NCBI RefSeq assembly: GCF_011046245.1
Contig: NZ_CP049241.1
Coordinates: 3,302,001-3,366,000 of the forward strand
Direction of reading: 5' to 3'
DNA: 64,000 nucleotides
Source: Allorhizobium pseudoryzae
Lineage (GTDB): Bacteria > Pseudomonadota > Alphaproteobacteria > Rhizobiales > Rhizobiaceae
Below, piece by piece: positions 35,214 to 43,219 of this stretch (its first letter is position 1; every line of letters starts with the position of its first letter). Made by a program: the position numbers and the translations under genes. The notes beneath the pieces were generated by a model. That model searched no databases, was not told where the DNA came from, and saw nothing but the letters and a program-made list of their open reading frames with translations.

Positions 35214-38200
35214 TCAGACCAGTTCCACGTCGAGCACGCCGGGGGCTGCACGCAAGGCGGCAGCGATTTCCGGCGAGATGCGGTATTTCTCCGTCAGCTC
35301 CACCTCGATCTCGCGCTTGCCGTCATCCTTGATGACGACGAAGGAGACAAGGCCATCCCCCCGCGCATTGAGGTGCCGCGCCACGGTGCGCAAGGGTCCG
35401 GAATCACGCACATAGACGCGCAGCGCCTTCTGCATCTGCACCGATTTTTCTTCGAGCGACTGCACCGTCTGGATGCGCAACCCGATGCCTTCCGGCCGCT
35501 CGTCCGCCTGGACGGTAATGACCAGCGATTTGCCGGGCTCGAGCAGGTCGCGGTACTGGTTCAGCGCTTCGGAAAACAGGATCGCCTCGAACTGGCCGGT
35601 TGCATCGGAAAAGGTGACGATGCCCATCTTGTTGCCGGTGCGGGTCTTGCGCTCCTGTTTCGAAGTGACGGTGCCCGCAAGGCGCCCGGCGCTCGCGCCC
35701 GCCTTCACCGCGGCGGAAAACTCCGCGTAGTTCTGCACGCGCATTTTTGCCAGCACATCCTTGTAGGTATCGAGCGGATGGGCGGAGAGGTAAAAGCCGA
35801 GCACCTGGTATTCGCGCATCAGCTTTTCCGACGCCGTCCAGGGATCGAAGGTGGGCAGGATGAGCTTTTCCGGACCGGCGGCGGATGAGGAGCCAAACAT
35901 GTCGTGCTGGCCGCTGGTCTTGCCTTCGGCGGCGCGCTGCGCATAGCCGATGATACGGTCGAGGCCCGTCACCATCTCGGCGCGGTCCTTACCAAAACAA
36001 TCGAAGGCGCCGGCATAGATCAGGCTTTCCAGCACGCGGCGGTTCACCTGTTTCGGATCGATCCGCAGGCAGAAATCCTCGATGCTCGCAAATGGCGTGT
36101 CTCCACGCACGGCAACGATATGCTCGACGGCGGATTCGCCCACCCCCTTGATGGCGGCCAGCGAATAAAAAATGCAGTTGTCGCCGGTCTCGAACTTGCG
36201 GAACGAGGTCTGGATCGACGGCGGCACGACCTTGATGCCGAGACGCGCGGCATCCTGCCGGAAATCATTGAGCTTCTCGGTGTTGGCCATATCGTAGGTC
36301 ATCGACGCGGCGAGGAACTCGACTGGGTAATGCGCCTTCATATAGGCCGTCTGGTAGGAGACGATCGCGTAGGCCGCCGCGTGGCTCTTGTTGAAGCCGT
36401 AGTTGGCGAACTTGGCGAGCAGGTCGAAGATCAGGTCGGACTGCGCCTTCGACACGCCGTTCTTGATCGCACCATCGACGAAACGGGCGCGCTGCTTGTC
36501 CATCTCCTCCTTGATCTTCTTACCCATGGCGCGGCGCAGGAGATCGGCTTCGCCGAGCGAATAGCCGGACAGGACCTGCGCGATCTGCATGACCTGTTCC
36601 TGGTAGACGATGACGCCCTGGGTTTCCTTCAGCAGGTAATCGATCGTCGGATGGATCGACTCGATCTCCTCCTCGCCGTGCTTGCGGGCATTGTAGACCG
36701 GGATGTTTTCCATCGGGCCCGGACGATAGAGCGCCACCAGCGCGATGATGTCCTCGATGCAGTCCGGCTTCATGCCGAGCAGCGCCTTGCGCATGCCCAC
36801 ACTTTCCACCTGGAACACGCCGATCGTTTCGCCGCGCGACAGCATCTCGTAGGTTTTCTGGTCGTCCAGCGGGATCGTCGCCAGATCCACGTGGATGTTC
36901 CGCTTGGCGACGAAATCCACCGCGGTCTTCAACACGGTCAGCGTCTTCAGGCCGAGGAAGTCGAACTTGACCAGCCCGGCCTGCTCCACCCATTTCATGT
37001 TGAACTGGGTGACCGGCATGTCGGAACGCGGATCGCGGTACATCGGCACCAGCTTCGACAGCGGACGGTCACCGATGACGATCCCGGCTGCGTGCGTCGA
37101 GGCGTGGCGGTAAAGCCCCTCGATCTTCTGGGCGATGTCGAGCAGGCGTGCGACGACCGGCTCGCGTTCGGCCTCCTCCTGCAGTTTCGGCTCCTCCTCG
37201 ATCGCCTTCGACAGCGGCGTCGGATTGGCCGGGTTGTTCGGCACCAGCTTGCAGATCTTGTCCACCTGGCCATAGGGCATTTCCAGCACGCGACCGACAT
37301 CGCGCAGTGCCGCGCGCGCCTGCAGCGAACCGAAGGTGATGATCTGCGCCACCTGCTCGCGGCCATATTTCTGCTGCACGTAACGGATCACCTCTTCGCG
37401 GCGATCCTGGCAGAAGTCGATGTCGAAGTCCGGCATCGACACGCGTTCCGGGTTGAGGAAGCGCTCGAACAGCAGCGAGAAGCGCAAGGGATCGACATCG
37501 GTGATGGTGAGCGCATAGGCCACCAGCGAGCCCGCCCCCGAACCACGACCCGGCCCGACCGGGATATCCTGCGTTTTCGCCCATTTGATGAAGTCCGAAA
37601 CGATCAGGAAGTAGCCCGGAAACTTCATGCGTTCGATGACCGAGAGCTCGAAATCCAGCCGCTCGCGGTAATCCTGTTCGGTATAGCCCGCCGCCATGCC
37701 GAGCGCTGCCAGACGCTGCTCCAGGCCCTCGACCGACTGGCGGCGCAGTTCCGCCGATTCGGCGCGCTCGGCCTCCTCCGCATCATCCGTGGCGCCGGTG
37801 AAGCGCGGCAGGATCGGCTTGCGCGTCTTCAGGACGAAAGAACAGCGGCGCGCGATCTCGACGGTGTTCTCCAAGGCCTCCGGCAGATCGGCAAACAGTT
37901 TTGCCATGTCCGCCCGGCTCTTCAAATAGTGATCCGGCGTCAGGCGGAAACGGCTGTCGTCGGAAACGATGGCATTGTGGGCCACCGCCATCAGCGCATC
38001 ATGGGCGTCATACTCCCCCTTGGAGGGGAAGAAGGCCTCGTTCGTCGCCACCAACGGCAGATCGTGCGCATAGGCGAGTTCGATCAGCCGCCGCTCATGA
38101 CGGCGGTCATAATTGCCGTGGCGCTGCAGTTCGACATAGAGCCGGTTGCCGAAGACAGCCTTCAGCCGCAGGAGACGCTGTTCCGCCTGCGCCTGGTGAC

Positions 38201-38720
38201 CCTCCTTCAGCAGCGGATCAATCGGCCCCGAGGCAAAGCCGGTGAGCGCAATGATGCCGTCCGCGCCGCCCTCCTCTAGCCAGGACATGGCGATATGCAC
38301 CGACTGGTGGCTCCCCTCGCCGCCGAGATAGGCACGGCTGACAAGATCGACCAAACGCTCATAGCCCACGGCATTCGCGGCCAAGAGGATAAGCGAGGGC
38401 AGCTTGACGAACCCGGCATGGCCGCCGCGCTTTTCCTCGCCCTGGTCCTGCATGTCGATCGACATCTGGCAGCCGATGATCGGCTGAATTCCGTCATCCA
38501 CCGCCTTTTGCGAGAACTCGAGCGCGACGAACAGGTTGTTGGTATCGGTAATGGCAATCGCCGGCTGGCCGTCCGCGGTGGCCTTGCCGAGGATCTTTTT
38601 CAGCGGCAGCGCGCCTTCGAGCAGCGAATAGGCGGAATGCACGCGCAGATGCACGAATTGCGGGGTCTGCTGGACCTGGCCGTCATTCCCCGTTGCCGTG
38701 CTGTCGATGATCTCTGCCAT
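35214..38720 (-). CDS. dnaE: DNA polymerase III alpha subunit
   Basis: A 1168-residue replicative polymerase subunit (DnaE1 type). Order: PHP domain from FVHLRVHSAYSLLEGALPLKK; polymerase core with GPGRGSGAGSLVAYALTITD, the catalytic PDFDIDFCQDRREEVIRY, THAAGIVIGDRPL and KFDFLGLKTLTVL; YNFNKSHAAAY-type GFNKSHAAAYAIVSYQTAY; helix-hairpin-helix; and the C-terminal OB domain (SKQERKTRTGNKMGIVTFSD). ATG 38720 is chosen as it gives the usual start; frames further upstream run through the gap and the micropeptide gene. The gene may be co-transcribed with the SOS-controlled micropeptide gene 137 bases upstream. Confidence 0.97.
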   Translation of the reverse strand: MAEIIDSTATGNDGQVQQTPQFVHLRVHSAYSLLEGALPLKKILGKATADGQPAIAITDTNNLFVALEFSQKAVDDGIQPIIGCQMSIDMQDQGEEKRGGHAGFVKLPSLILLAANAVGYERLVDLVSRAYLGGEGSHQSVHIAMSWLEEGGADGIIALTGFASGPIDPLLKEGHQAQAEQRLLRLKAVFGNRLYVELQRHGNYDRRHERRLIELAYAHDLPLVATNEAFFPSKGEYDAHDALMAVAHNAIVSDDSRFRLTPDHYLKSRADMAKLFADLPEALENTVEIARRCSFVLKTRKPILPRFTGATDDAEEAERAESAELRRQSVEGLEQRLAALGMAAGYTEQDYRERLDFELSVIERMKFPGYFLIVSDFIKWAKTQDIPVGPGRGSGAGSLVAYALTITDVDPLRFSLLFERFLNPERVSMPDFDIDFCQDRREEVIRYVQQKYGREQVAQIITFGSLQARAALRDVGRVLEMPYGQVDKICKLVPNNPANPTPLSKAIEEEPKLQEEAEREPVVARLLDIAQKIEGLYRHASTHAAGIVIGDRPLSKLVPMYRDPRSDMPVTQFNMKWVEQAGLVKFDFLGLKTLTVLKTAVDFVAKRNIHVDLATIPLDDQKTYEMLSRGETIGVFQVESVGMRKALLGMKPDCIEDIIALVALYRPGPMENIPVYNARKHGEEEIESIHPTIDYLLKETQGVIVYQEQVMQIAQVLSGYSLGEADLLRRAMGKKIKEEMDKQRARFVDGAIKNGVSKAQSDLIFDLLAKFANYGFNKSHAAAYAIVSYQTAYMKAHYPVEFLAASMTYDMANTEKLNDFRQDAARLGIKVVPPSIQTSFRKFETGDNCIFYSLAAIKGVGESAVEHIVAVRGDTPFASIEDFCLRIDPKQVNRRVLESLIYAGAFDCFGKDRAEMVTGLDRIIGYAQRAAEGKTSGQHDMFGSSSAAGPEKLILPTFDPWTASEKLMREYQVLGFYLSAHPLDTYKDVLAKMRVQNYAEFSAAVKAGASAGRLAGTVTSKQERKTRTGNKMGIVTFSDATGQFEAILFSEALNQYRDLLEPGKSLVITVQADERPEGIGLRIQTVQSLEEKSVQMQKALRVYVRDSGPLRTVARHLNARGDGLVSFVVIKDDGKREIEVELTEKYRISPEIAAALRAAPGVLDVELV

Positions 38721-38857
38721 GCTGCTGATGCCTTCCCGAGTCTGAAGGCGCATTTTCCGGCAGCAGGCCCGTGAAGTCCAGCCGAAGCGTGTCCGGCGGG
38801 ACGGAAAGCTGTGAAGTGTGCGTGTGGAGACAGCAATTCGCCCCACCCCGCAGGGTG

Positions 38858-38944
38858 TCACATGGCCATCATCAGAACGCTGATGCTGGCAACGAAGGTC
38901 ATGATGGAGGCGAAAGCGGCAACATCGCGAAGAATTTCGGTCAT
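38858..38944 (-). CDS. SOS-controlled 28-residue membrane micropeptide (SidA-like in design)
   Basis: A 29-codon gene, far below normal annotation limits. The product starts MTEILRDVAAFASIM and continues as one hydrophobic helix (about residues 9-28) rich in Ala, Val, Ile, Ser and Met, a single-pass inner-membrane topology. AAAAGGAG lies about 8 bases before the ATG, an excellent ribosome-binding site. The promoter (TTGACG-N17-CAAAAT) is overlapped by two exact LexA boxes. Caulobacter SidA is a 29-residue SOS-induced inner-membrane peptide that blocks division through FtsW/FtsN; size, topology and control here are alike, though sequence homology is not claimed. dnaE follows downstream. Confidence 0.75.
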   Translation of the reverse strand: MTEILRDVAAFASIMTFVASISVLMMAM

Positions 38945-38972
38945 CTGCAGTCTCCTTTTCCGTTATGTTTTT

Positions 38973-39022
38973 ATTTTGTTCCATTCTTGTTCTCGCGTCA
39001 ACAAAAAGAACGAAAGCGGAAC
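38973..39022 (-). promoter_or_regulatory. Promoter with two LexA boxes
   Basis: On the minus strand TTGACG (39001-38996), 17 bases, CAAAAT (38978-38973) form a good sigma-70 promoter. One exact GTTC-N7-GTTC box (38978-38992, GTTCCATTCTTGTTC on the plus strand) fills the spacer; a second (39008-39022, GAACGAAAGCGGAAC on the plus strand) lies just upstream of the -35. The predicted start near 38966 leaves a leader of about 22 bases carrying AGGAG. Confidence 0.8.
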
Positions 39023-39708
39023 GATTTTATTTAACGGCGGGTAAACGGGAGAATGTTTGCCCGCTTTCCACAGGATGCGGATTCGCGATCACGCGGCCGG
39101 TTCGGCCCGTGGTGATCCTCGTTCGTCTCTTCATCTCTCTTCGGAGAAGATCTTCGGCCGGGGCGCTGACAGCTGCCTCGTAAGGAGTTTGTATGTGGCA
39201 CCTTTCAGCGCCCCGTTCGGCATTTTTATCCGCCGGTTTGGTCCCTCTGACTGGATGGATGGACGGGTGACGTTTGCCATCGCCGTTCCCGGCGTGCGTC
39301 CTCATCGGACGACGCGGGCGGACAACGGGCGATGCGCCCTTCGACCTCCACCCCCTTGTGTGCCACATGAGGCACGTCCGGCGCGCTGCGCTGGGAACTC
39401 TGGAGGCGGTGCGCTGACGTCCGACGCGCACTGCCTCCACCCGGTCGCCGGAGGGGGACCCTGTTGGCGGACCCGGATCATGAGGCTTTGCGTCTTGTCC
39501 TCATGACCCGAACCGGCCCCGCATCGCCGGCACGCCTGCCGGTGTATCCGCTGCGGGACGAGGGGATTGTAGGCATGGGTGTTGGGGGTGGGGAAATTGC
39601 GGGGGCGATTTTTTTGTCGTGGCGCTTAGATGGGATCCGAGGGGCTGCAGAAAGATGAGGTGGAACAGCGGGTTGATAATCCGATGGCGAAGGCGTGCCA
39701 GCGCGATA
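39023..39708. other. Gene-free region with several hairpins
   Basis: About 690 bases without a convincing gene. It contains successive inverted repeats: GGGGCGCTGA with TCAGCGCCCC about 50 bases apart (39150-39225 area), a 13-bp stem with one mismatch (39402-39414 with 39426-39438), and TCATGAGG (39478-39485) with CCTCATGA (39499-39506). The series suggests a structured RNA or decayed mobile DNA; no promoter or T-rich terminator was identified. Confidence 0.45.
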
Positions 39709-39890
39709 CCCCCTCTGTCCTGCCGGACATCTCCCCCACACGGGGGGAGATCGGCAGAGTGGTTGGCCGCTCGGTCTATAGAGAGGTCGGAGCGGTTTCT
39801 TCGGGTGAAACGATTATGGGACGGGAAGCCGGCGCCGCGATGCGATCTCCCCACCTGTGGGGGAGATGCCCGGCAGGGCAGAGGGGGGCT
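39709..39890. repeat. Palindromic mosaic repeat (RIME-like), intact copy
   Basis: An element with inverted arms of about 40 bp: the left arm (39709-39748) starts CCCCCTCTGTCCTGCCGGAC and the right arm (39849-39890) is its near complement, ending GGCAGGGCAGAGGGGGGCT. Inside each arm is a smaller palindrome (CCCCCACACGGGGGGAG, CCCCACCTGTGGGGGAG). It fits the Rhizobium-specific intergenic mosaic elements known from Rhizobiaceae. Confidence 0.75.
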
Positions 39891-39910
39891 GGTGGGGGAT
39901 GCGCGGAGGG

Positions 39911-40057
39911 GATCCTAGTGTCAAACCTGAGGATGACGGCGTGGGTGGAGGCAGCTAGTGCCACAAGAGATTGTGCTGCTGGTTCCTGGGAGGACACTGG
40001 TATTCGTGGTGGGGCAGGAGCCTCTCGGTCGTTATCCTTGGGCTTGACACGAGGATG
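39911..40057. repeat. Inverted pair of a 27-bp intergenic repeat
   Basis: GATCCTAGTG...GGATGAC at 39911-39937 and GTTATCCTTGG...GAGGATG at 40031-40057 are reverse complements at 21 of 27 positions. They lie between the two mosaic repeats and resemble the GTCATCCTCGGGCTTGAC-type repeat scattered in rhizobial intergenic DNA. Confidence 0.55.
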
Positions 40058-40192
40058 CGGAAAGATGTTTTAGCACAGCCGGTTGGTCGGCTGATGGGGA
40101 ACGGATGCGGGCGGCGGCCCCCGTTTGTCCTGCCGGCGTTCGTCCCTGCAATCGGTTCACTGGATCGATTGCTTCGCTTCGCGAACCGCTCC

Positions 40193-40325
40193 TCACCCCA
40201 CCACACGGGGGGAGATCGGCAGAGTGGTTGGCCGGTCGCGCCACCGAAAGGTCGGAGCGGTTTCTCCGATTGCGACGGTCATGGGGCGGGAAACCGGTGC
40301 CGCGGTGCGATCTCCCCACCTGTGG
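40193..40325. repeat. Mosaic repeat copy split by an insertion sequence (left part)
   Basis: This stretch matches the intact copy from its inner palindrome (ACACGGGGGGAGATCGGCAG) through GGTCGGAGCGGTTTCT to ATCTCCCCACCTGTGG, where the insertion sequence interrupts it. The remainder resumes at 41492. The left outer arm is degenerate (about 40115-40140). Confidence 0.7.
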
Positions 40326-41491
40326 CAGGGGAATCGCATATGGCAGACAAGCTCTTGAAAGGATGTCGCAAATCGATTCCTCTCGGCTCCATCGCTGATG
40401 GAGGTTGTGATGGAAGGCTTTGCTTCGCTTTTTGGTTCGGTTCCAGACCCGCGGGCCGCCAATGTGCGTTACCCTTTGAACTCGGTCTTGTTCATCGGTC
40501 TGGCGGCGGTGCTGTGTGGCGCCGAGAGTTGTCAGGATATGGCCGACTTTGGCCTGTCCAAGCACAAGCTGCTCAAGACCGTCATGCCGCTGCCGTACGG
40601 GATTCCGAGCCATGATGTTTTCTCGAATGTTTTCAGGCACCTGGATCCGGTTGCCTTCGAGGAGGTGTTCGCCAGGTTCGCAGCCGCCTTCGCCCAGTCG
40701 ATCTCCGGCGTCATCGCCATCGACGGCAAGGCGGTGCGCGGCGCCTACAAGCGCGGCGACAAGGCGACGCCGCTGCATCTGGTCAATATCTGGGCCGCCG
40801 ACAACCGCATGGTCATCGGCCAGCAGCTTGCGCCAAACCGCAACGAGGTCAAGGGCGTGCTCGACGCGCTCGCCTGCCTGTCGCTTGAGGGCTGCATGGT
40901 CACCGCCGACGCGCTGCATTGCCGCGCCGACACGGCCAAAGCGATCCTGGCGACCGGTGCCGATTATGCGCTGGCGCTGAAGAGCAACCAGCCGGGACTG
41001 CTCAAGCAGGCCGGACATCTCATGGAGGCGGCTGACGATCCCGACCGTGCCGAAACCACGGATCCCAGGCTGCATGACCGGACCGAAACCCGCCGTGCAA
41101 GCATCGTCGAGGCGGACGGCATGGACTTCCCCGGCATCAAGGCGGTGGCCCGGCTGGAAAGCATCAGGATCGAGCCGGATGGCCGGCAAACCAGTCATAT
41201 CCGGCACTTCCTGCTCTCCAGGCAGGTCTCCGCCACAGCCTTCCTGAAGATCGCCAGGGCGCACTGGACGATCGAGAACCAACTGCATTGGGTTCTCGAT
41301 GTGGCCTTCTGCGAGGATGCGGCACGAAACCGCAAGGACCATGGGCCGCAAAACCTCTCGACACTCAGAAAACTCGCCCTCAACCTGATCCGCCAGCATC
41401 CCGACAAGGCATCCATAAGGCGCAAGATCAAGAAGGCCGGATGGGACGATGACTTCCTCATCTCCATGATCGCTCATATGCGATAGCCCTG
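40326..41491 (+). mobile_element. Complete ISAs1-family insertion sequence
   Basis: A 1166-bp element with terminal inverted repeats CAGGGGAATCGCATATG (40326-40342) and CATATGCGATAGCCCTG (41475-41491), matching at 15 of 17 positions. It is bounded by a 10-bp direct duplication CCACCTGTGG at 40316-40325 and 41492-41501, within the 8-10 bp range of the ISAs1 family. The target is the loop-proximal palindrome of a mosaic repeat; the intact copy at 39849 shows the unoccupied sequence. Intact ends, duplication and transposase suggest a recent, possibly still active, insertion. Confidence 0.92.
40398..41486 (+). CDS. ISAs1-family transposase
   Basis: A 362-residue DDE transposase. The N-terminal 90 residues are the DDE_Tnp_1-associated domain (FASLFGSVPDPRAANVRYPL, SCQDMADFGLSKH). 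Catalytic residues: D in VIAIDGKAVRGAYKRG, D in MVTADALHCRADTAKAIL, and E in ARAHWTIENQLHWVLDVAF followed by EDAARNRKDHGPQNLSTLRK. The length is normal and there is no frameshift. The stop codon lies inside the right inverted repeat. ATG 40398 or ATG 40410 could be the start. Confidence 0.95.
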   Translation: MEVVMEGFASLFGSVPDPRAANVRYPLNSVLFIGLAAVLCGAESCQDMADFGLSKHKLLKTVMPLPYGIPSHDVFSNVFRHLDPVAFEEVFARFAAAFAQSISGVIAIDGKAVRGAYKRGDKATPLHLVNIWAADNRMVIGQQLAPNRNEVKGVLDALACLSLEGCMVTADALHCRADTAKAILATGADYALALKSNQPGLLKQAGHLMEAADDPDRAETTDPRLHDRTETRRASIVEADGMDFPGIKAVARLESIRIEPDGRQTSHIRHFLLSRQVSATAFLKIARAHWTIENQLHWVLDVAFCEDAARNRKDHGPQNLSTLRKLALNLIRQHPDKASIRRKIKKAGWDDDFLISMIAHMR

Positions 41492-41544
41492 CCACCTGTG
41501 GGGGAGATGCCCGGCAGGGCAGAGGGGGGCTGGCGGGGGATGCG
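41492..41544. repeat. Mosaic repeat copy split by an insertion sequence (right part)
   Basis: CCACCTGTGGGGGAGATGCC and the following GGCAGGGCAGAGGGGGGCTG match the right arm of the intact copy at 39849-39890; the match runs on into GGGGGATGCGC as in that copy. The first 10 bases are the target duplication. Confidence 0.7.
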
Positions 41545-41730
41545 CCACGTTGCACATCCACGCGCATCCTTCGGCATGCGCCAAGGGTGATCTCCTGCCT
41601 CCTTGCCGCCCTCATGCTGCTGGTGCATGCGGAAAAGCCGGCCTGACATGCACATTCCGGCTCCGGCGTTTACATCCGCCCTCGCCTCGCCTACTGGAAC
41701 GCGACACACCAGAGGGAAAAAGGCAGGACC

Positions 41731-42339
41731 ATGCTGATCAAGCAGAGCGATTATCACCGGATCTACAAGGTCATCAACAGCCTGCTTCTGGCGCAGAATG
41801 CCGATCCGGCCACCGCTTCGATGTATTTCGCAAGCTTCGGCGCGTTTATCCTGAAGCAACATTTCAAGCTGACCGCCGTGCCGAAGGGCGGGCTCGCCGC
41901 CTATCATCTCGATGGCACGCGGGTGCTGTTTGCCGATCACCGCGAGGACGGGTCCGTCTCCGGAGCAGGCGAGAATTTTCACTGCTGGGTGGAGGCGGAG
42001 GGCTTTGCGCTCGATTTCATGGCCCCGGCCTTTGCCGATGCGGTGAAGGCAGCACCCGTTGCCTCGCGGATGTTCCAGAAGCCGCTCTCGGCGATGGTGG
42101 GCTCGATCAACGAACTCACCGCGTCCGGAGACTTCTTCTACCGGTCGGAACCGGAGGCGATGGCGCGGCGGTTTGCCGACTGGAAGGCGCATGGCATGAT
42201 CGGCGATCTCGCCGCCATTGCCAGCCAGTGGTTCCGCCCCGCGCCCAAAAAGATGCAGGCGGCCCTCAGCGTCAGCGACCAGAGCGGGGCAAAACGGGCC
42301 ATTCCGCTCACCGGGCATGCGCTGGTGGGGAGCTGGTAG
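41731..42339 (+). CDS. DUF2026 family protein
   Basis: A 202-residue protein that fits DUF2026: KQSDYHRIYKVINSLLLAQNADPATASMYFASFGAFILKQHF, then the central FHCWVEAEGFALDFMAPAF, reminiscent of a transglutaminase-like or papain-like C/H core (the Cys and His of FHCW with Asp in LDFMAP), although catalysis is unproven. No signal or membrane segment. AAGGCAGG precedes the ATG. It stands alone between the insertion sequence and the lol genes, flanked by intergenic repeats, and looks like an accessory gene. Confidence 0.75.
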   Translation: MLIKQSDYHRIYKVINSLLLAQNADPATASMYFASFGAFILKQHFKLTAVPKGGLAAYHLDGTRVLFADHREDGSVSGAGENFHCWVEAEGFALDFMAPAFADAVKAAPVASRMFQKPLSAMVGSINELTASGDFFYRSEPEAMARRFADWKAHGMIGDLAAIASQWFRPAPKKMQAALSVSDQSGAKRAIPLTGHALVGSW

Positions 42340-42376
42340 GCGAAAGCTGAGGCGGTCGGATACAGGGGTGAGGCGT

Positions 42377-42510
42377 CCCTCATCCGCCCTTCGGGCATCG
42401 ACCGGGGTCGAGCCACGCGTCTCGAATGGCCGTTTCGACCAATCGTTCGAAGCAAAGCGGCAAGAGCCCCTCATCCGCCCTTCGGGCACCTTCTCCCCAC
42501 GGGGAGAAGG
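42377..42510. repeat. Repeated CCCTCATCCGCCC elements with terminal hairpin
   Basis: An identical 21-base sequence, CCCTCATCCGCCCTTCGGGC plus A, occurs at 42377-42397 and 42468-42488. Directly after the second copy CCTTCTCCCC (42489-42498) and GGGGAGAAGG (42501-42510) form a perfect 10-bp hairpin. This is a common Rhizobiaceae intergenic repeat; here it lies between the convergent DUF2026 and lolD genes and may terminate both. Confidence 0.7.
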
Positions 42511-42520
42511 GTAAGAAACC

Positions 42521-43204
42521 TCAGAAATCGCGGATCTGGCCGCCTTCGATCGTCACGCGGCGGTCCATGCGGGCGGCGAGATCGTGGTTGTGGGTGGCGA
42601 TCAGCGCGGCAAGGCCGGACTGGCGCACCAAAGCTTCCAGCGCATCGAAGACATAGGATGCGGTTTCCGGGTCGAGGTTGCCGGTCGGCTCGTCCGCCAG
42701 AAGCAGGAGCGGCGCATTGGCGACGGCGCGGGCGATCGCGACGCGCTGCTGCTCGCCCCCCGAAAGCTCCGACGGGCGGTGTTCGGCGCGGTGGCCGATG
42801 CGCATATAATCGAGCAGCTGGGCGGCGCGTTCGGCCGCTTCCTTCTTCGGCAGGCCGGCGATCAGCTGCGGCATCATGATGTTTTCGAGCGCCGAAAATT
42901 CCGGCAGCAGATGGTGGAACTGATAGACGAAGCCGATATCGCCGCGGCGGATCGCCGTGCGCCGCTCGTCCGGCAGATTGCCGCAGGCCTCGCCATTGAT
43001 GAAGATCTCGCCGGAATCGGGATGTTCGAGCAGGCCGGCCAGGTGCAGCAGCGTCGATTTGCCGGTGCCGGAGGGGGCGACGAGCGCGACGATCTCGCCG
43101 GAATGCAGCTCGAAATCGGCCGCCTTCAGGATCGACAGCACGGTGTCTCCCTGGCCGTAATGTCGGTCGATACCGGTGAGCTTCAGGACGGTTTTACGGG
43201 GCAT
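42521..43204 (-). CDS. lolD: Lipoprotein-releasing system ATP-binding protein LolD
   Basis: A 227-residue ABC ATPase of the LolCDE complex, which extracts lipoproteins from the inner membrane. Walker A is [12 protein letters not shown], the Q-loop [18 protein letters not shown], the signature [16 protein letters not shown], Walker [14 protein letters not shown] and the switch histidine [27 protein letters not shown] is typical of LolD rather than other MacB-type ATPases. It lies 15 bases after the lolC-type permease gene on the same strand. Confidence 0.93.
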   Translation of the reverse strand: MPRKTVLKLTGIDRHYGQGDTVLSILKAADFELHSGEIVALVAPSGTGKSTLLHLAGLLEHPDSGEIFINGEACGNLPDERRTAIRRGDIGFVYQFHHLLPEFSALENIMMPQLIAGLPKKEAAERAAQLLDYMRIGHRAEHRPSELSGGEQQRVAIARAVANAPLLLLADEPTGNLDPETASYVFDALEALVRQSGLAALIATHNHDLAARMDRRVTIEGGQIRDF

Positions 43205-43219
43205 GAGCGGATCGCGATC

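Noticed and set aside
35904..38279. A 791-codon plus-strand frame inside dnaE
   Set aside because: Antisense to dnaE with shadow-like composition; long spurious frames are expected in DNA this GC-rich.
38811..39044. Plus-strand frame overlapping the SOS micropeptide gene
   Set aside because: It has no ribosome-binding site and its hydrophobic part is the antisense of the micropeptide; the minus-strand frame has promoter, LexA boxes and AGGAG.
39057..39506. 149-codon frame in the gap before the repeat cluster
   Set aside because: Composition is Arg/Pro/Cys-rich, there is no domain or ribosome-binding site, and the hairpins in the region explain the sequence better.
39709..41544. CRISPR array suggested by repeated palindromic sequence
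   Set aside because: Only two long copies with homologous interiors and no regular spacers or cas genes; they are intergenic mosaic repeats.
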